Shown in pieces: positions 24,184-34,479 of a DNA stretch of 64,000 nt; within the stretch, counting starts at the first letter, position 1, and each line of letters starts with the position of its first letter. Source of the stretch: Pleurodeles waltl. Lineage: Eukaryota > Chordata > Amphibia > Caudata > Salamandridae. The DNA is taken from positions 657,221,717-657,285,716 of the forward strand of contig NC_090446.1 in the NCBI RefSeq assembly GCF_031143425.1. The letters are read 5' to 3'. A program made the translations under genes and the position numbers. The notes beneath the pieces were generated by a model. That model was not told where the DNA came from, ran no database searches, and worked only from the letters and a program-made list of their open reading frames with translations.

Positions 24184-25687
24184 ATGGCACCGCAAAGACA
24201 CCCCAGGTTTTCTGAGGAGGAGCTCAGGGTCATGGTGGAGGAAATCATCCGGGTAGAGCCACAGCTATTCGGATCAAAGGTGCAGCACACCACAATAGCT
24301 AGCAAGATGGAGCTATGGCGAAGTGGGACAGCACCCAAGAACTAGGGATGACATCAGGAAGAAGTGGAACGACCTACGGGGGAAGGTGCGTTCCGTGGTC
24401 TCAGGACACCAGATTGCTGTTCAGAGGACTGGCGGCAGACCCCCACCTCCTCCCCCAGAACTCACTACATGGGAGGAGCAGGTCTTGGCTATAATGCATC
24501 CTGAGGGCCTCGCAGGAGTAGCGGGAGGAATGGACTCTGGTAAGTCAAACCTTTAACTACTTCATCCCCCACCCACCTGCATGCTATCACATACCCCCAC
24601 CCTCGCCCTCACCCCCATCACTCCAACTCCTCACATATGTCCCAATATCACAAAGCACACATCCCAAACCCAAGCCCTGCATGTAACACCAAAGCATGGA
24701 AACCTATCACCAAAGCATGTCCACTGCACATACCCATACACCCCCCTAAACTATTATCACACAAGGTCCCACACAAGAATGGAAGCACTGGGCTACAGGG
24801 TCACCCACCCATTGCACACCATGGCACACACAGATGCATAATCATGCTTTTACACCCCTGCAGGACCCCTACCCAAAGTCACCAGACAGGAGGGTCCAGA
24901 CATGTCCGATCCACCCACAGAAGAGGCCCACAGTGATGACAGTAGCTCTGTCCAACTGGATCTAGATGACCAGTCCGGCCCATCTGGGACCTCAGGACAG
25001 TCGGTTCCCCTCACACTGGCACAAGCCACAACAGAGCCTCCCCCCTCTGGAAACACAAGCACAGCACCCACCCAGCGAGCCCATACCTCTGTCCCCAGGA
25101 CACGTCAAGCAGCAGTGTGTCCACCACTACAGGGAACCCAGGCTAACCCACCACCCCAACAACACCAGGGACCTGGGGGCAGTGGTAGTGGGCACACAGT
25201 TCAGGGGACAGAGGCCCAGGGAAACAGGGGAACTGGGAGGGCTGCTGTGCCAAAGGGGGAGGACAGGCCCAGGGAACCCACTCTCCACTAGGCCCTCTCC
25301 AACATCATGGGAGCCTACCACAATTCCCAAGAGACGATGGCAACGGTACTGGCCAAGTTTCAGGAGACCCAGCGGCTGCAGGAGGAACAGTATTTGGGAT
25401 TCATGGAGGAACTCAAAGCCATCAATTCCACCCTGGGCACCATTGTAGGGGTGCTGAAGGAACTCGTCAACACCAGGAGGGACACTGTGGCACAACAAGG
25501 GGCCCCTGACACTAGCCTGGACGATGAACTGCCCACCACCTCCGCCGGCGCTAGTGGACAGGAGGCACCGCCACAGGACCACAACACCAGCACCCCACCC
25601 CCTGAAGATGGAGAACCACCCCGCAAGCGGTCCCTGAGATCCAGGACAAAGACAGAGAACAATGCCAAGACCCCCACCAAGAAATGA
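24184..25687 (+). pseudogene. Myb1: Harbinger Myb/SANT-like DNA-binding protein, copy 1
   Basis: Two exons. Exon 1 (24,184-24,539) starts MAPQRHPRFSEEELRVMVEE, a Myb/SANT-like trihelix domain of the type in NAIF1 and Harbinger-encoded Myb proteins, with later KMELWR and GQHPRTRDDIRKKWNDLRGK. It ends at a G|GTAAGT donor. Exon 2 (24,864-25,687) follows a CCCCTGCAG acceptor in matching phase. It carries an acidic, P/S-rich linker and then a helical segment (TMATVLAKFQETQRLQEEQY) likely to dimerise, ending with basic SLRSRTKTENNAKTPTKK. Known relatives help the transposase enter the nucleus and bind element ends. Damage: a deletion of about two dozen bases near 24,317 shifts frame, and TAG at 25,289-25,291 replaces a lysine codon. 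Copy 2 shows the undamaged sequence at both sites. Confidence 0.85.
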
Positions 25688-25873
25688 GACCACCCTGATT
25701 GTCATCTTTCTGTCCCACTTTGTCACCCTGTTCATCCATCAACTTCCCCAGCTCCACTTCTTATGCCCCTTTGGACAATGCACCTGTAAGACCAATAGAC
25801 TGGACTCTGCCATGGACATTCCTCCACCATCACCCCTGACCATTTTACAACCCCCTCCATTATTTTGCACTTA

Positions 25874-25879
25874 AATAAA
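25874..25879 (+). terminator. polyadenylation signal after Myb1, copy 1
   Basis: AATAAA about 190 bp after the Myb1 stop. Copy 3 has CAATAAACACCCTTGAATAC at the equivalent place (about 47,988), supporting a real 3' end. Confidence 0.6.
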
Positions 25880-27394
25880 CACCCTTCACAAAACAATCTG
25901 GAGTCAGTCTGTGCTTTCGAAAATGTGTATTAGCAATAACAGTGACAAAATGCTATATCCATTGTAATGTCAACATACCTATGTCACACAGCTCTAGTCC
26001 ATGAGGAAACAAAGCAGAGGTCACACAGTGGGACCCACATCTGTGAAATCGAAAGGGAAAGTGACAACTCAGTGTCCATGTACTGGGTGAAAACGACAGA
26101 CAGATGAGAGGTAGAAGAATTAAATCAGATATAGCAGGCAGTGTTGTCTTCTTACCTGTGTCCCACTGGAAGTATTGCTGGATCACCGTGTTCCTGTTGT
26201 CTATGTCCTCTTCTTCTGCTTCCTCGTCTTCACTGTCCACAGGCTCCACAGCTGCCACAACACCTCCATCTGGACCATCCTCCTGCAGAAAAGACACCTG
26301 TCGTCGCAAAGCCAAGTTGTGAAGCATACAGCAGGCCACGATGATCTGGCACAAATTCTTTGGTGAGTAGAATAGGGAACCACCTGTCATATGGAGGCAC
26401 CGGAACCTGGCCTTCAGGAGGCCGAAGGTCCTCTCTATAATCCTTCTAGTCCGCCCATGGGCCTCATTGTAGCGTTCCTCTGCCCTTTTCCTGGGATTCC
26501 TCACTGAGGTCAGTAGCCATGACAGGTTGGGGTAACCAGAGTCACCCGCAAATGTTGAGGGACAACTGTTAGACACACACTAACTCTTAGGGACATCCCC
26601 AGACCCAGACACCTAGTCACACTGTATTGGGTCCATGTCCTCACTTAATAGCCACACACGGTGCCTCTGGAGTTGCCCCATCACATAAGGGATGCTTCTA
26701 TTCCGCAGAATGTAAGCGTCATGCACTGAACCAGGAAATTTGGCATTCACATTGGAGATGTACTGGTCTGCCAAACACACCATCTGCACATTCATAGAAT
26801 GGTAACTCTTCCGGTTTCGGTACACCTGTTCACTCCTGCGGGGGGTACCAAGGCCACATGTGTCCCATCAATGGCACCTATGATGTTGGGGATATGTCCC
26901 AGGGCATAGAAGTCACCTTTCACTGTAGGCAAATCCTCCACCTGAGGAAAACAATATAGCTGCGCATGTGTTTCAGCAGGGCAGACAACACTCTGGACAA
27001 CACATTGAAGAACATAGGCTGGGACATCCCTGATGCTATGGCCACTGTTGTCTGAAAACACCCACTTGCCAGGAAATGGAGTACTGACAGCACCTGCACT
27101 AGAGGGGGGATTCCTGTGGGATGGCGGATAGCTGACATCAGGTCTGGCTCCAACTGGGCACAAAGTTCGAGGATTGTGGTACGATCAAGTCTGTAGGTGA
27201 TAATTACATGTCGCTCCTCCATTGTCGACAGGTCCACCAGCGGTCTGTACACCGGAGGATGCCGCCATCTCATCACCTGCCCCAGCGGACGTGCTCTATG
27301 GAGGAGAACAGCGAGCAGAGAGTCAACCAACACTGAGGTACGTAAACACAACTTAATCGGAAAATGTTTTAAAATCGACATATGGCTGTATTAG

Positions 27395-27739
27395 TGTTTA
27401 AGCAAGGCCTAGATATGTGTGACGCGGTCAAAGATAATGCCATGTGACCCCCTGAAATGGCGGCTGCCTGACCTGTAATGTGGGACAAGGGTATGAGGTA
27501 ACTGCGCTGGCGTTGTACACCGTCGCGGTAGGCGGTCGAAGACCGCAGCGCAAACCTGCATTGCTTAACATTGGACCCTATGGGTCCCAGGAGCCAATGA
27601 CGATGTACGCCCGCGGTAACAGTGCGCACGCCACAGACATCACCGCCATTTTCTCTCTGTTCAATCACTTGATACCTGATCTTCGACAGGAGAGGACCTA
27701 CACTGCAAGTGCTGCTGTAACCTCAATCTGGAGGAGACA
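27395..27739 (+). promoter_or_regulatory. Myb2 upstream region, CCAAT-containing, conserved between copies
   Basis: GC-rich block containing GGAGCCAATGACGATGTACG and a conserved ACCGCCATTTTCTCTCTGTT just before the Myb2 start. Counterparts are at 37,860-38,160 (copy 2, reverse) and 49,495-49,788 (copy 3). No clear TATA box. It also lies inside transposase intron 1 on the other strand. Confidence 0.5.
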
Positions 27740-30130
27740 ATGGCTCGTGTGTCTAGGGAAAGGGCCGGAAGGAGTTGGAGAAACTAGTGGATGGGGTCCT
27801 CCCCCAGTACACGCTACTCTACGGTCCTCCAGACAAACAGGTGAGTACATTGTGAGCATGCTGTTTGGGCAATGCCTGTTTGGAGTGGTGTGGATGAAAG
27901 ATAGGGGGGGGAGAATGAGGCATGCATGAAATGACGGTGAGTGCATGTGCGTCATGGCAAGGGTGGGGATGCAGGCCAATGACTGTGACGGTGCGGACGG
28001 TTATATCTTCTCCTTTTCCCCTGTACTATTCCTGTAGGTCAGTGCCCACCAGAAGAAGGATATTTTGCGTGCCATCGCCAAGGAAGTCCGGACCCTGGAG
28101 GTCTACCACAGACGGAGCACCTACTGCCAGAAAAGATGGGAGGACATTCTCCGCTGGAGCAAGAAGACAGTGGAGGCCCAGCTGGGGATGGCCTCCCAAT
28201 GTGGGAGGGGTGCCTGTCGCACCATGACCACCCTGATGTTCCGGATCCTGGCGGTGGCGTTCCCGGAGTTGGATGGGCGCTTGAGGGCATCACAGCAGCC
28301 ACAAGGGGGTGAGTACACTCTCATTCAGCTGATTCAGTGCGCATTGTAGGTGTCTGGATAGGGGAGGTGGGCTGTAGGTTCCCCTAGGCCAGGGTGAGTT
28401 TAGTAGGCAAGGTCCCTTCTTAAGGCAGGCCCTGTGGCACCCCACCCCACCTGTGTACAGAGCCAACTACACCTAGTCAGGCTTTTGTGACTTCCATGTG
28501 TGCAGCAATCGGGCATAGCCTTGTAACCCATGTCCCTGTGATAGATTAGGGAACTCCAAGTGCACGGCGCAGTGCAGGGGGCTTCTGTGTCTGTAGTGTC
28601 CGCCAACTGTAGCAGTATTGGAGGCACTCAACATGTCTTTCTTCTGTCTTCCCCCCCCTTTTTGTGGTCTCCCTGTGATTGTGTGCATTAGCATCATCAG
28701 GTGGAGGAGCAGTGGTACCGGAGCAGGAGGGAGCTGCATCCCACATGGCTCTGGAGGGCGACACAACGGAGTCAGAAGCCACCAGTGGGACAGAGGGCGA
28801 GGGTAGCTCCACGGGGGGGACAGAAGCTGAGACCAGCGACACGCACTCCTCCTCTGATGGGAGCTCCCTTGCGGTGGCGGGCCCCTCTGTGCCCTCGCAT
28901 CTACAGGTACAGCCGCCAACCCCCTACCAGCACCGCCCTCCCAGCAGCCCCTCAGCATTTCCCCGTGGCTGCTCACCCAGGAGGGTGGGCATCTTCTTTT
29001 CCCCAGGCACCTCGGGCCCTGCCCCAGTCAGCCCTGCTGCCCTCAGTGAGGAGGCCATTGACCTCCTCAGGTCCCTAACTGTTGGGCAGTCTACCATTTT
29101 GAATGCCATCCAGGGTGTAGAGAGGCAGTTGCAACAGACCAATGCATACCTGGAGGGCATTCATTCTGGTCAGGCAGCCCATCAGCGAGCTTTTCAGACT
29201 CTGGCCTCAGCACTGATGGTAGCCATTGTCCCTGTCTCTAGCCCCCCCCCTCCAACTTCCTCCACCCAGACCCAAAGCCCTGTACCTCAGCCTATCCCAA
29301 GCACACCATCAGACCAGCATGTACACACGTCAACACACAAGGGAAGCTCAGGCAAACATAAGCACCACACATCCCACATGCACTCACGCAAGCATCATAC
29401 ACATGCAGACATACCAACAGCCACTGCCTCCACTGTGTCCCGCACCTCCTCGTCTCCCTCCTCCCTCCCAGTCTCGTCTCCACTCACACCTGCATGCACT
29501 ACATCGTCAGTCACTACCTCCATCACCAGCACACCCACCACCACACCCTGCTCACGTGCAGTCACCACCCCCACTACCATTCACACATCCACTGTGTCCT
29601 CTCCCAGTGTGTCTGTGAGCCCACCTCCCAAGGTACACAAACGCATACACACACCCACCCAACAGCCATCCACCTCACGGCACGCTCCAGCCCATTCACC
29701 TTCTTCCAAAGTCACCAAACGTACACCTCCTACAACCACTACCTCTTCCTGCACTCCCAAACCCCCTCCATCTACCCGTCCCAGTGTGTCCAAAAAATGT
29801 TTCCTGTCCAACCTTGACCTCTTCCCCTCACCTCCCCCACCCCTTCAGTCTAGGGCCCGCCTCTCCAGGTCCAAACCCAGCGCCTTAGCCACAACATCTG
29901 CGGGAACAGTGGTGCCAGTAGTAACCGGCTTCTGGAGTGCGCCAGGCAGCAGGACAGCCAGTGTGCCAAGGAGCCAGACCACGGACATTCCCCCACCTCA
30001 AAAGCACAAAAAGTTGGTCAGTGCCCGGCGGGAGAGAGGAAAAAAATCTTCCACCAAAGCCTCTCCCAGGGGTACAGTTGGGACTGGAGACAGCTGCGCC
30101 ACCATCCAAGGTGGGGAAGGGGCACAGTAA
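27740..30130 (+). pseudogene. Myb2: second Myb/SANT-like protein with long low-complexity tail, copy 1
   Basis: Three exons: 27,740-27,840, 28,038-28,308 (271 nt, as in copy 2) and 28,692-30,130, with GTGAGT donors and AG acceptors in matching phases (0, then 1). Exons 1-2 form a Myb/SANT-like domain. Copy 2 gives the intact exon 1 (FTSEELEKLVDGVLPQY); exon 2 has STYCQKRWEDILRWSKK. Exon 3 carries a predicted helical block (SPAALSEEAIDLLRSLTVGQ … GQAAHQRAFQTLASAL), then a S/T/P/H-rich region with KHKHHTSHMHSRKHHTHAD. Damage: a deletion of about 14 bp in exon 1 puts TAG after 15 codons, and a frameshift near 30,090 separates the stop at 30,130 from a repeat tail in another frame. Role unknown; a DNA-binding partner of the transposase is likely. 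Confidence 0.8.
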
Positions 30131-30149
30131 AACAGGCAAGCCTGGGAAA

Positions 30150-30545
30150 ACCTTCACAGCAGACAAGACCGCCACAAGCACCGCTGCCAAGCACACCACC
30201 CCCACAAGCATCGCTGCCAAGGACACCGCCATAAAAAGCACCGCTGCCAAGGACACCGCCACTACCAGCATTGCTGAACAGGACACCGCTGCTACCAGCA
30301 CCGCTGCCAAGGACACAGCCGCCACAAGCACCGCTGCCAAGGACACCGCCGCCACCAGAACCGGTGAACAGGACACCGCCGCCACCAGCACCGCTTAACA
30401 GGACACGGCCGCCACCAGCACTGCTGAACAGGACACAGCCGCCACCAGCACCACTGAACAGGACACCGCCACCACCAGCAGCGCTGAACAGGACACTGCC
30501 GCCACCAGCACCGCTGAACGGGACACCGCTGCCACCAGCACCGCA
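30150..30545 (+). repeat. 30-bp coding-type tandem repeat, Myb2 tail of copy 1
   Basis: About 13 units near AAGGACACCGCCGCCACAAG. In frame with the pre-frameshift Myb2 they encode TAAKDTAATS-like decapeptides ending at TAA near 30,398. Beyond that the units continue as DNA only. Copies 3 and 4 have different repeats here. Confidence 0.75.
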
Positions 30546-30594
30546 GGCCAGTGAGCGCCAAAGATTCCGATGCTACTGAGGCCGACACGAGCAG

Positions 30595-31830
30595 GATGAA
30601 GCACTCTGGGCACAAAGCCCCCTCCAGAACCAGTGGAGATTCACATCCACTACCTCAGTCCTTGGCAGGATGAAGCACTCTGGGCACAAAGCCCCCTCCA
30701 GAACCAGAGGAGAAAGGCATCCTCTACCTCAGTCCTTGGCAGGATGAAGCAATCTGGACACAAAGCCCCCTCCAGAACCAGTGGCCATTCACATCCACTA
30801 CCTCAGTCCTTGGCAGGATGAAGCACTCTGGGCACAAAGCCCCCTCCAGAACCAGTGGAGAAAGGCATCCACTACCTCTTTCCTTAGCAGGATGAAGCAC
30901 TCTGGGCACAAAGCCCCCTCCAGAACCAGTGGAGAAAGGCATCCACTACCTCAGTCCTTGGCAGGATGAAGCACTCTGGGCACAAAGCCTCCTCCAGAAC
31001 CAGTGGAGATTCACATCCACTACCTCAGTCCTTGGCAGGATGAAGTACTTTGGGCACAAAGCCCCCTCCAGAACCAGTGGAGAAAGGCATCCACTACCTC
31101 TGACCTTGGCAGGATGAAGCACTCTGGGCGCAAAGCCCCCTCCAGAACCAGTGGAGATTCACATCAACTTCCTCAGTCCTTGGCATGATGAAGCACTCTG
31201 GGCACAAAGCCCCCTCCAGAACCAGTGGAGAAAGGCATCCACTACCTCTGTCCTTGGCAGGATGAAGTACTCTGGGCACAAAGCCCCCTCCAGAACCAGC
31301 GGAGAAAGGCATCCACTACCTCTGTCCTTGGCAGGATGAAGCACTCTGGGCACAAAGCCACCTCCAGAACCAGTGGAGATTCACAACCACTACCTCAGTC
31401 CTTGGCAGGATGAAGCACTCTGGGCACAAAGCTCCCTCCAGAACCAGTGGAGAAAGGCATCCACTACCTCTGTCCTTGGCAGGATGAAGCACTCTGGGCA
31501 CAAAGCCCCCTCCAGGACCAGTGGAGATTCACATCCACTACCTCAGTCCTTGGCAGGATGAAGCACTCTGGGCACAAAGACCCCTCCAGAACCAGTGGAG
31601 AAAGGCATCCAGTACCTCTGTCCTTGGCAGGATGAAGCACTCTGGGCACAAAGCCCCCCCCCCCAAGAACCAGTAGAGAAAGGCATCCACTACCTCAGTC
31701 CTTGGCAGGATGAAGCACTCTGGGCGCAAAGCCCCCTCCAGAACCAGTGGAGAAAAGCATCCACTACCTCAGTGATTGGCAGGATGAAGCACTCTGGGCA
31801 CAAAGCCCCCTCCAGAACCAGTGGAGTCTG
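30595..31830 (+). repeat. 74-bp minisatellite, about 17 units
   Basis: The unit contains GGATGAAGCACTCTGGGCAC and CCCCCTCCAGAACCAGTGGA. Two unit types, one with GATTCACATCCACTACCTCA and one with GAAAGGCATCCACTACCTC, are interspersed, suggesting expansion of multi-unit blocks. It lies between the Myb2 stop and transposase exon 1. Short frames repeated along it are artefacts of the tandem structure. Confidence 0.92.
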
Positions 31831-31844
31831 TTATCCACTTGTGA

Positions 31845-32205
31845 GACTGTGGCTTTGCACTCCCCAGGATACAGCAGTGGGCAAACCACCCACTGGAGAG
31901 ACTTGAGAGACTGTGGCTTTGCACTCCCCAGGATAAAGCAGTGGGCAAACCACCGACTGGAGAGACTTGAGAGACTGTGGCTTTGCACTCCCCAGGATGC
32001 AGCAGTGGGCAAACCACCCACTGGAGAGACTTGAGAGACTGTGGCTTTGCACTCCCCAGGATAAAGCAGTGGGCAAACCACCCACTTGAGAAACTTGAGA
32101 GACTGTGGCTTTGCACTCCCCAGGATAAGGCAGTGGGCAAACCACCCACTGGAGAGACTTGAGAGACTGTGGCTTTGCACTCCCCAGGATACATCAATGG
32201 GCATG
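31845..32205 (+). repeat. 64-bp minisatellite, about 6 units
   Basis: Unit core CTGTGGCTTTGCACTCCCCA followed by a GTGGGCAAACCACCCACTGG segment. The core is shared with the copy 3 array (52,500-52,905) and, reverse-complemented, with the copy 4 array (60,480-61,045), so the arrays descend from one ancestral unit. Confidence 0.9.
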
Positions 32206-33095
32206 GAGCCCCCTCGTGGATCTGGCGTCGTGCACTCATCCGGCTAAGGTGCCCCATCTTCCCTTCCCCCTGAGGTGCCTGTTGTATTTCTATCTGATGC
32301 CCCAGCAGTGTTCTCTCCGTTTTGATCGGGTATTGAGTGTGGGCCTCGCCCATGCATTTTGGGCCCAGTCGTCCACGGACTATGATGGTGGAATACCTTG
32401 GATTTTATTCTTGGTGTATATATTTGTTTCTAGTGTAAATATGTATATGAATGTATATATTTTTGATTACTGTTTTTGAATAGATTACAAACGTTCGAAT
32501 CATTTCCTTTTGTCCTTGCATTCTTCCAGGGGGGGGTTGGGAGTTGTTAATGTAATGTATCAACATGAACTTGTGTGTGTGTTGTAGTGGGTGAGGGTGG
32601 GGGTGGGAGTGTTGCGTGTTGCGTGTGTCTATCACTCTTTTTTCCCTCCCGCCTCCCCTGTGTCGTAGGTGCAGTACTTACTGTGGTCTTCGACACTGTC
32701 TTTGTTGTTCGTGGTAGAGAAGCAGGAAGATAAAGGCTGGCAGTATCTGGAGCTCGGGTTCCATGGCGTCCTGATTCCTCGTGGGGTGTGTAGAGGTGAG
32801 CGTTTTCCCTTCCAAGTCCTGTTTCCACTGTGTTTTTGTTTGCGGGGAATCCGCCCCAGAAAAGGTGGCGGATTAGACTGTTGTAACACAGTGGGCGGAA
32901 CCTTGTCTTCCGCCTGTCTGTTGGCGGTGACCGCCGCGGTGTTTGTTTGTACCGCCGTGACGGTCGGAGTGTTAAAGTGGCTGTCTATGATGGTGGTTTC
33001 CGCAACGGTCGTGATTCCATTTTTTTTACCGCTGGCCTGTTGGCGGTTTTACCGCCACTTTAACACCGCCCGCCAGGGTTGTAATGAGGGCCTTG

Positions 33096-33169
33096 GTTAT
33101 TAATTATTCTTTTGCTCTTATGGATGGTGGTTCTGAACGTGGTGGGCCTTGCCCGACTGCTGCTTAGGT
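33096..33169. other. flanking DNA right of Harbinger copy 1
   Basis: Short flank, no feature seen. Confidence 0.4.
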
Positions 33170-33930
33170 GCCAGCAGCTGTTTATAAAAAAGCCTTCTGG
33201 ATCTGTTAAACAACCAAAAAAGATTTTGATTCACCTTCATAATCACCTTCAACACTTACTCTAGAAGACTAGTTGGAGGAAATCAGAGCTTTGAAGCCCT
33301 TTGTAGTGGATTGAGTAGAAGTGGTCTTCTCATGATCAACGTATTACTGCACTTGAACAACAAGTGAGTGATGTTGACGACTCTATCCCGGATGTTACTC
33401 TAATGGCAAAAGAGATAGAATAGCATAAGAATGAACTGTGATTTAGAAAACAGAACAAAGAACCTTTGACTGCTTGGCATCCCAGAAGGGTCTGAGGGCA
33501 GCAATACAATAGAATTTCTGTAAAAAGCAATTACTTCAATCGTCCATCTGATAGATCATAATCCTATCAGCATTCAAGAGCACATTGTTCGAGTCCTAAA
33601 CCTCGTGCATCCTCTATCACACAACCAAGAGGTATTATTCTATTTTTCCTGCAGCTGACTAATCTGATACTAGATTTGTCAGCTGACAAAGGACTTGGAA
33701 CCTTACCCTGATCTGATAATAACGTATTTTTTCTCGTAAGATGTTTCTGAAGCAACAGCTGCCAGAAGAAAACATTGCCTCGCACTTTATCCTCAACTCA
33801 AATCCATGAACTTTATATATGGTTTGATGCATCCATATTTTTTCAAGATCATGTACAACTACAAATTCTACACTATATCAGAAACATAAACTTGAGGATA
33901 TGGATCCCCTGTGACTGCTTGACCATGATC
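33170..33930 (+). pseudogene. decayed Tx1/L1-like LINE (copy B), ORF1
   Basis: Reading across frames, the plus strand shows coiled-coil-like RITALEQQVSDVDDSIPDVT near 33,340, then GIPEGSEGS-like sequence and, near 33,750-33,850, SEATAARRKHCLALYPQLKS and MNFIYGLMHP, the ORF1 C-terminal domain also seen in the 6,312-14,404 element. Many stops and frameshifts mark an old copy. It is cut at 33,940 by a MITE. Confidence 0.7.
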
Positions 33931-33939
33931 CTTTACTAA

Positions 33940-34457
33940 GGGCCTTATTACAAGTGTGGCAATCCAAGGACCACTACACTTGCTTTGACTTTCAGACCGC
34001 CGCACTCCAGGTGGTCTGACTGCCTAATTACAATCCTGGCTGGCGGGCCGCCAGGGGACCATCATCCCTGGCAGGACATGGTTCCCGACTGCAAGACTGT
34101 GGTTATACTCAGCCAGGGCACCGCCTGTCTGATTACAACTCCCCTCACCACCAGCCTTTTCATGGCAGTCTGACCGGCATGGATAGGTTGGCGGTGAGGG
34201 TGAGCTGGGGGCCATGGGGGGTCCCTGCACTGCCCATGTCTATGCGCACTGTCTGCAAAACAGACAGTGCGCATTCCGACCGTGCTGATCACCCCCGACT
34301 TCTTTAATAGAGCCAAGTGCTATCTCATAGCACTGTTCCTGCTGGAGGGAACATTGTAATAGGGCAGGCGGGATGCCATTGCCATGGCAGTGGAGTCCTC
34401 CCCTTCATTATTGTTTGGTGGTACTGCGGTGGGACTGCCAAACTCTTAATGAGGACC
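33940..34457. mobile_element. Harbinger-type MITE, 518 bp
   Basis: The left end GGGCCTTATTACAAGTGTGG and right end (reverse complement GGTCCTCATTAAGAGTTTGG) are inverted and resemble the Harbinger copies. They are flanked by TAA (33,937-33,939) and TGA (34,458-34,460), a 3-bp duplication with one mismatch. Internal foldbacks include ACTGTCTG/CAGACAGT around 34,247-34,270. No coding capacity. It lies between ORF1 and ORF2 of LINE copy B. Confidence 0.75.
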
Positions 34458-34479
34458 TGAGTCTTTAAATGTCTCTATT

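Larger units (their letters stand above)
26163..32764 (-). pseudogene. HARBI1-like DDE transposase, copy 1, three exons
   Basis: Cuts and joins element ends. Inferred exons, minus strand: exon 1 32,764-32,682 (MEPELQILPAFIFLLLYHE…, ending at a GTAAGT donor, phase 2); exon 2 27,295-26,645 after the pyrimidine-rich acceptor CTCCTCCATAG; exon 3 26,545-26,163. Exon 2 has the helix-turn-helix region (FLASGCFQTTVAIASGMSQP) and first catalytic Asp in GAIDGTHVALVPP. Exon 3 has the second Asp in GDSGYPNLSW and the Glu in RRIIERTFGLLKARFR. Damage: one base lost in FPQVED, one base short in the C-run after VPP (shared by all copies), intron-2 acceptor CAG changed to CGG (26,546-26,548), and the stop TGA changed to TGG at 26,163-26,165. 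Intron 1 (5.4 kb) contains all of Myb2 on the other strand. Confidence 0.82.
23585..33092 (+). mobile_element. Harbinger transposon copy 1, 9.5 kb, three genes
   Basis: The left end GGGGGTCATTACAACATTGG and the right end (reverse complement GGCCCTCATTACAACCCTGG) are inverted, flanked by TTG at 23,582-23,584 and TTG at 33,093-33,095. A 3-bp duplication is diagnostic of PIF/Harbinger. Layout: Myb1 rightward (24,184-25,687); transposase exons 3 and 2 leftward (26,163-27,295); Myb2 rightward (27,740-30,130); coding and non-coding minisatellites (30,150-32,205); transposase exon 1 leftward (32,764-32,682). Both ends are rich in CCGCC/GGCGG. At 9.5 kb it is much larger than the usual Harbinger of a few kilobases. 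All three genes carry disabling changes. Confidence 0.9.

Noticed and set aside
25127..25735. 202-codon minus-strand frame
   Set aside because: Antisense to Myb1 exon 2, whose plus-strand frame is conserved in copies 2 and 3.
30593..32205. Regularly spaced repeats that resemble a CRISPR array
   Set aside because: Units are contiguous 74-bp and 64-bp minisatellite copies with no unique spacers, in a vertebrate-type transposon.
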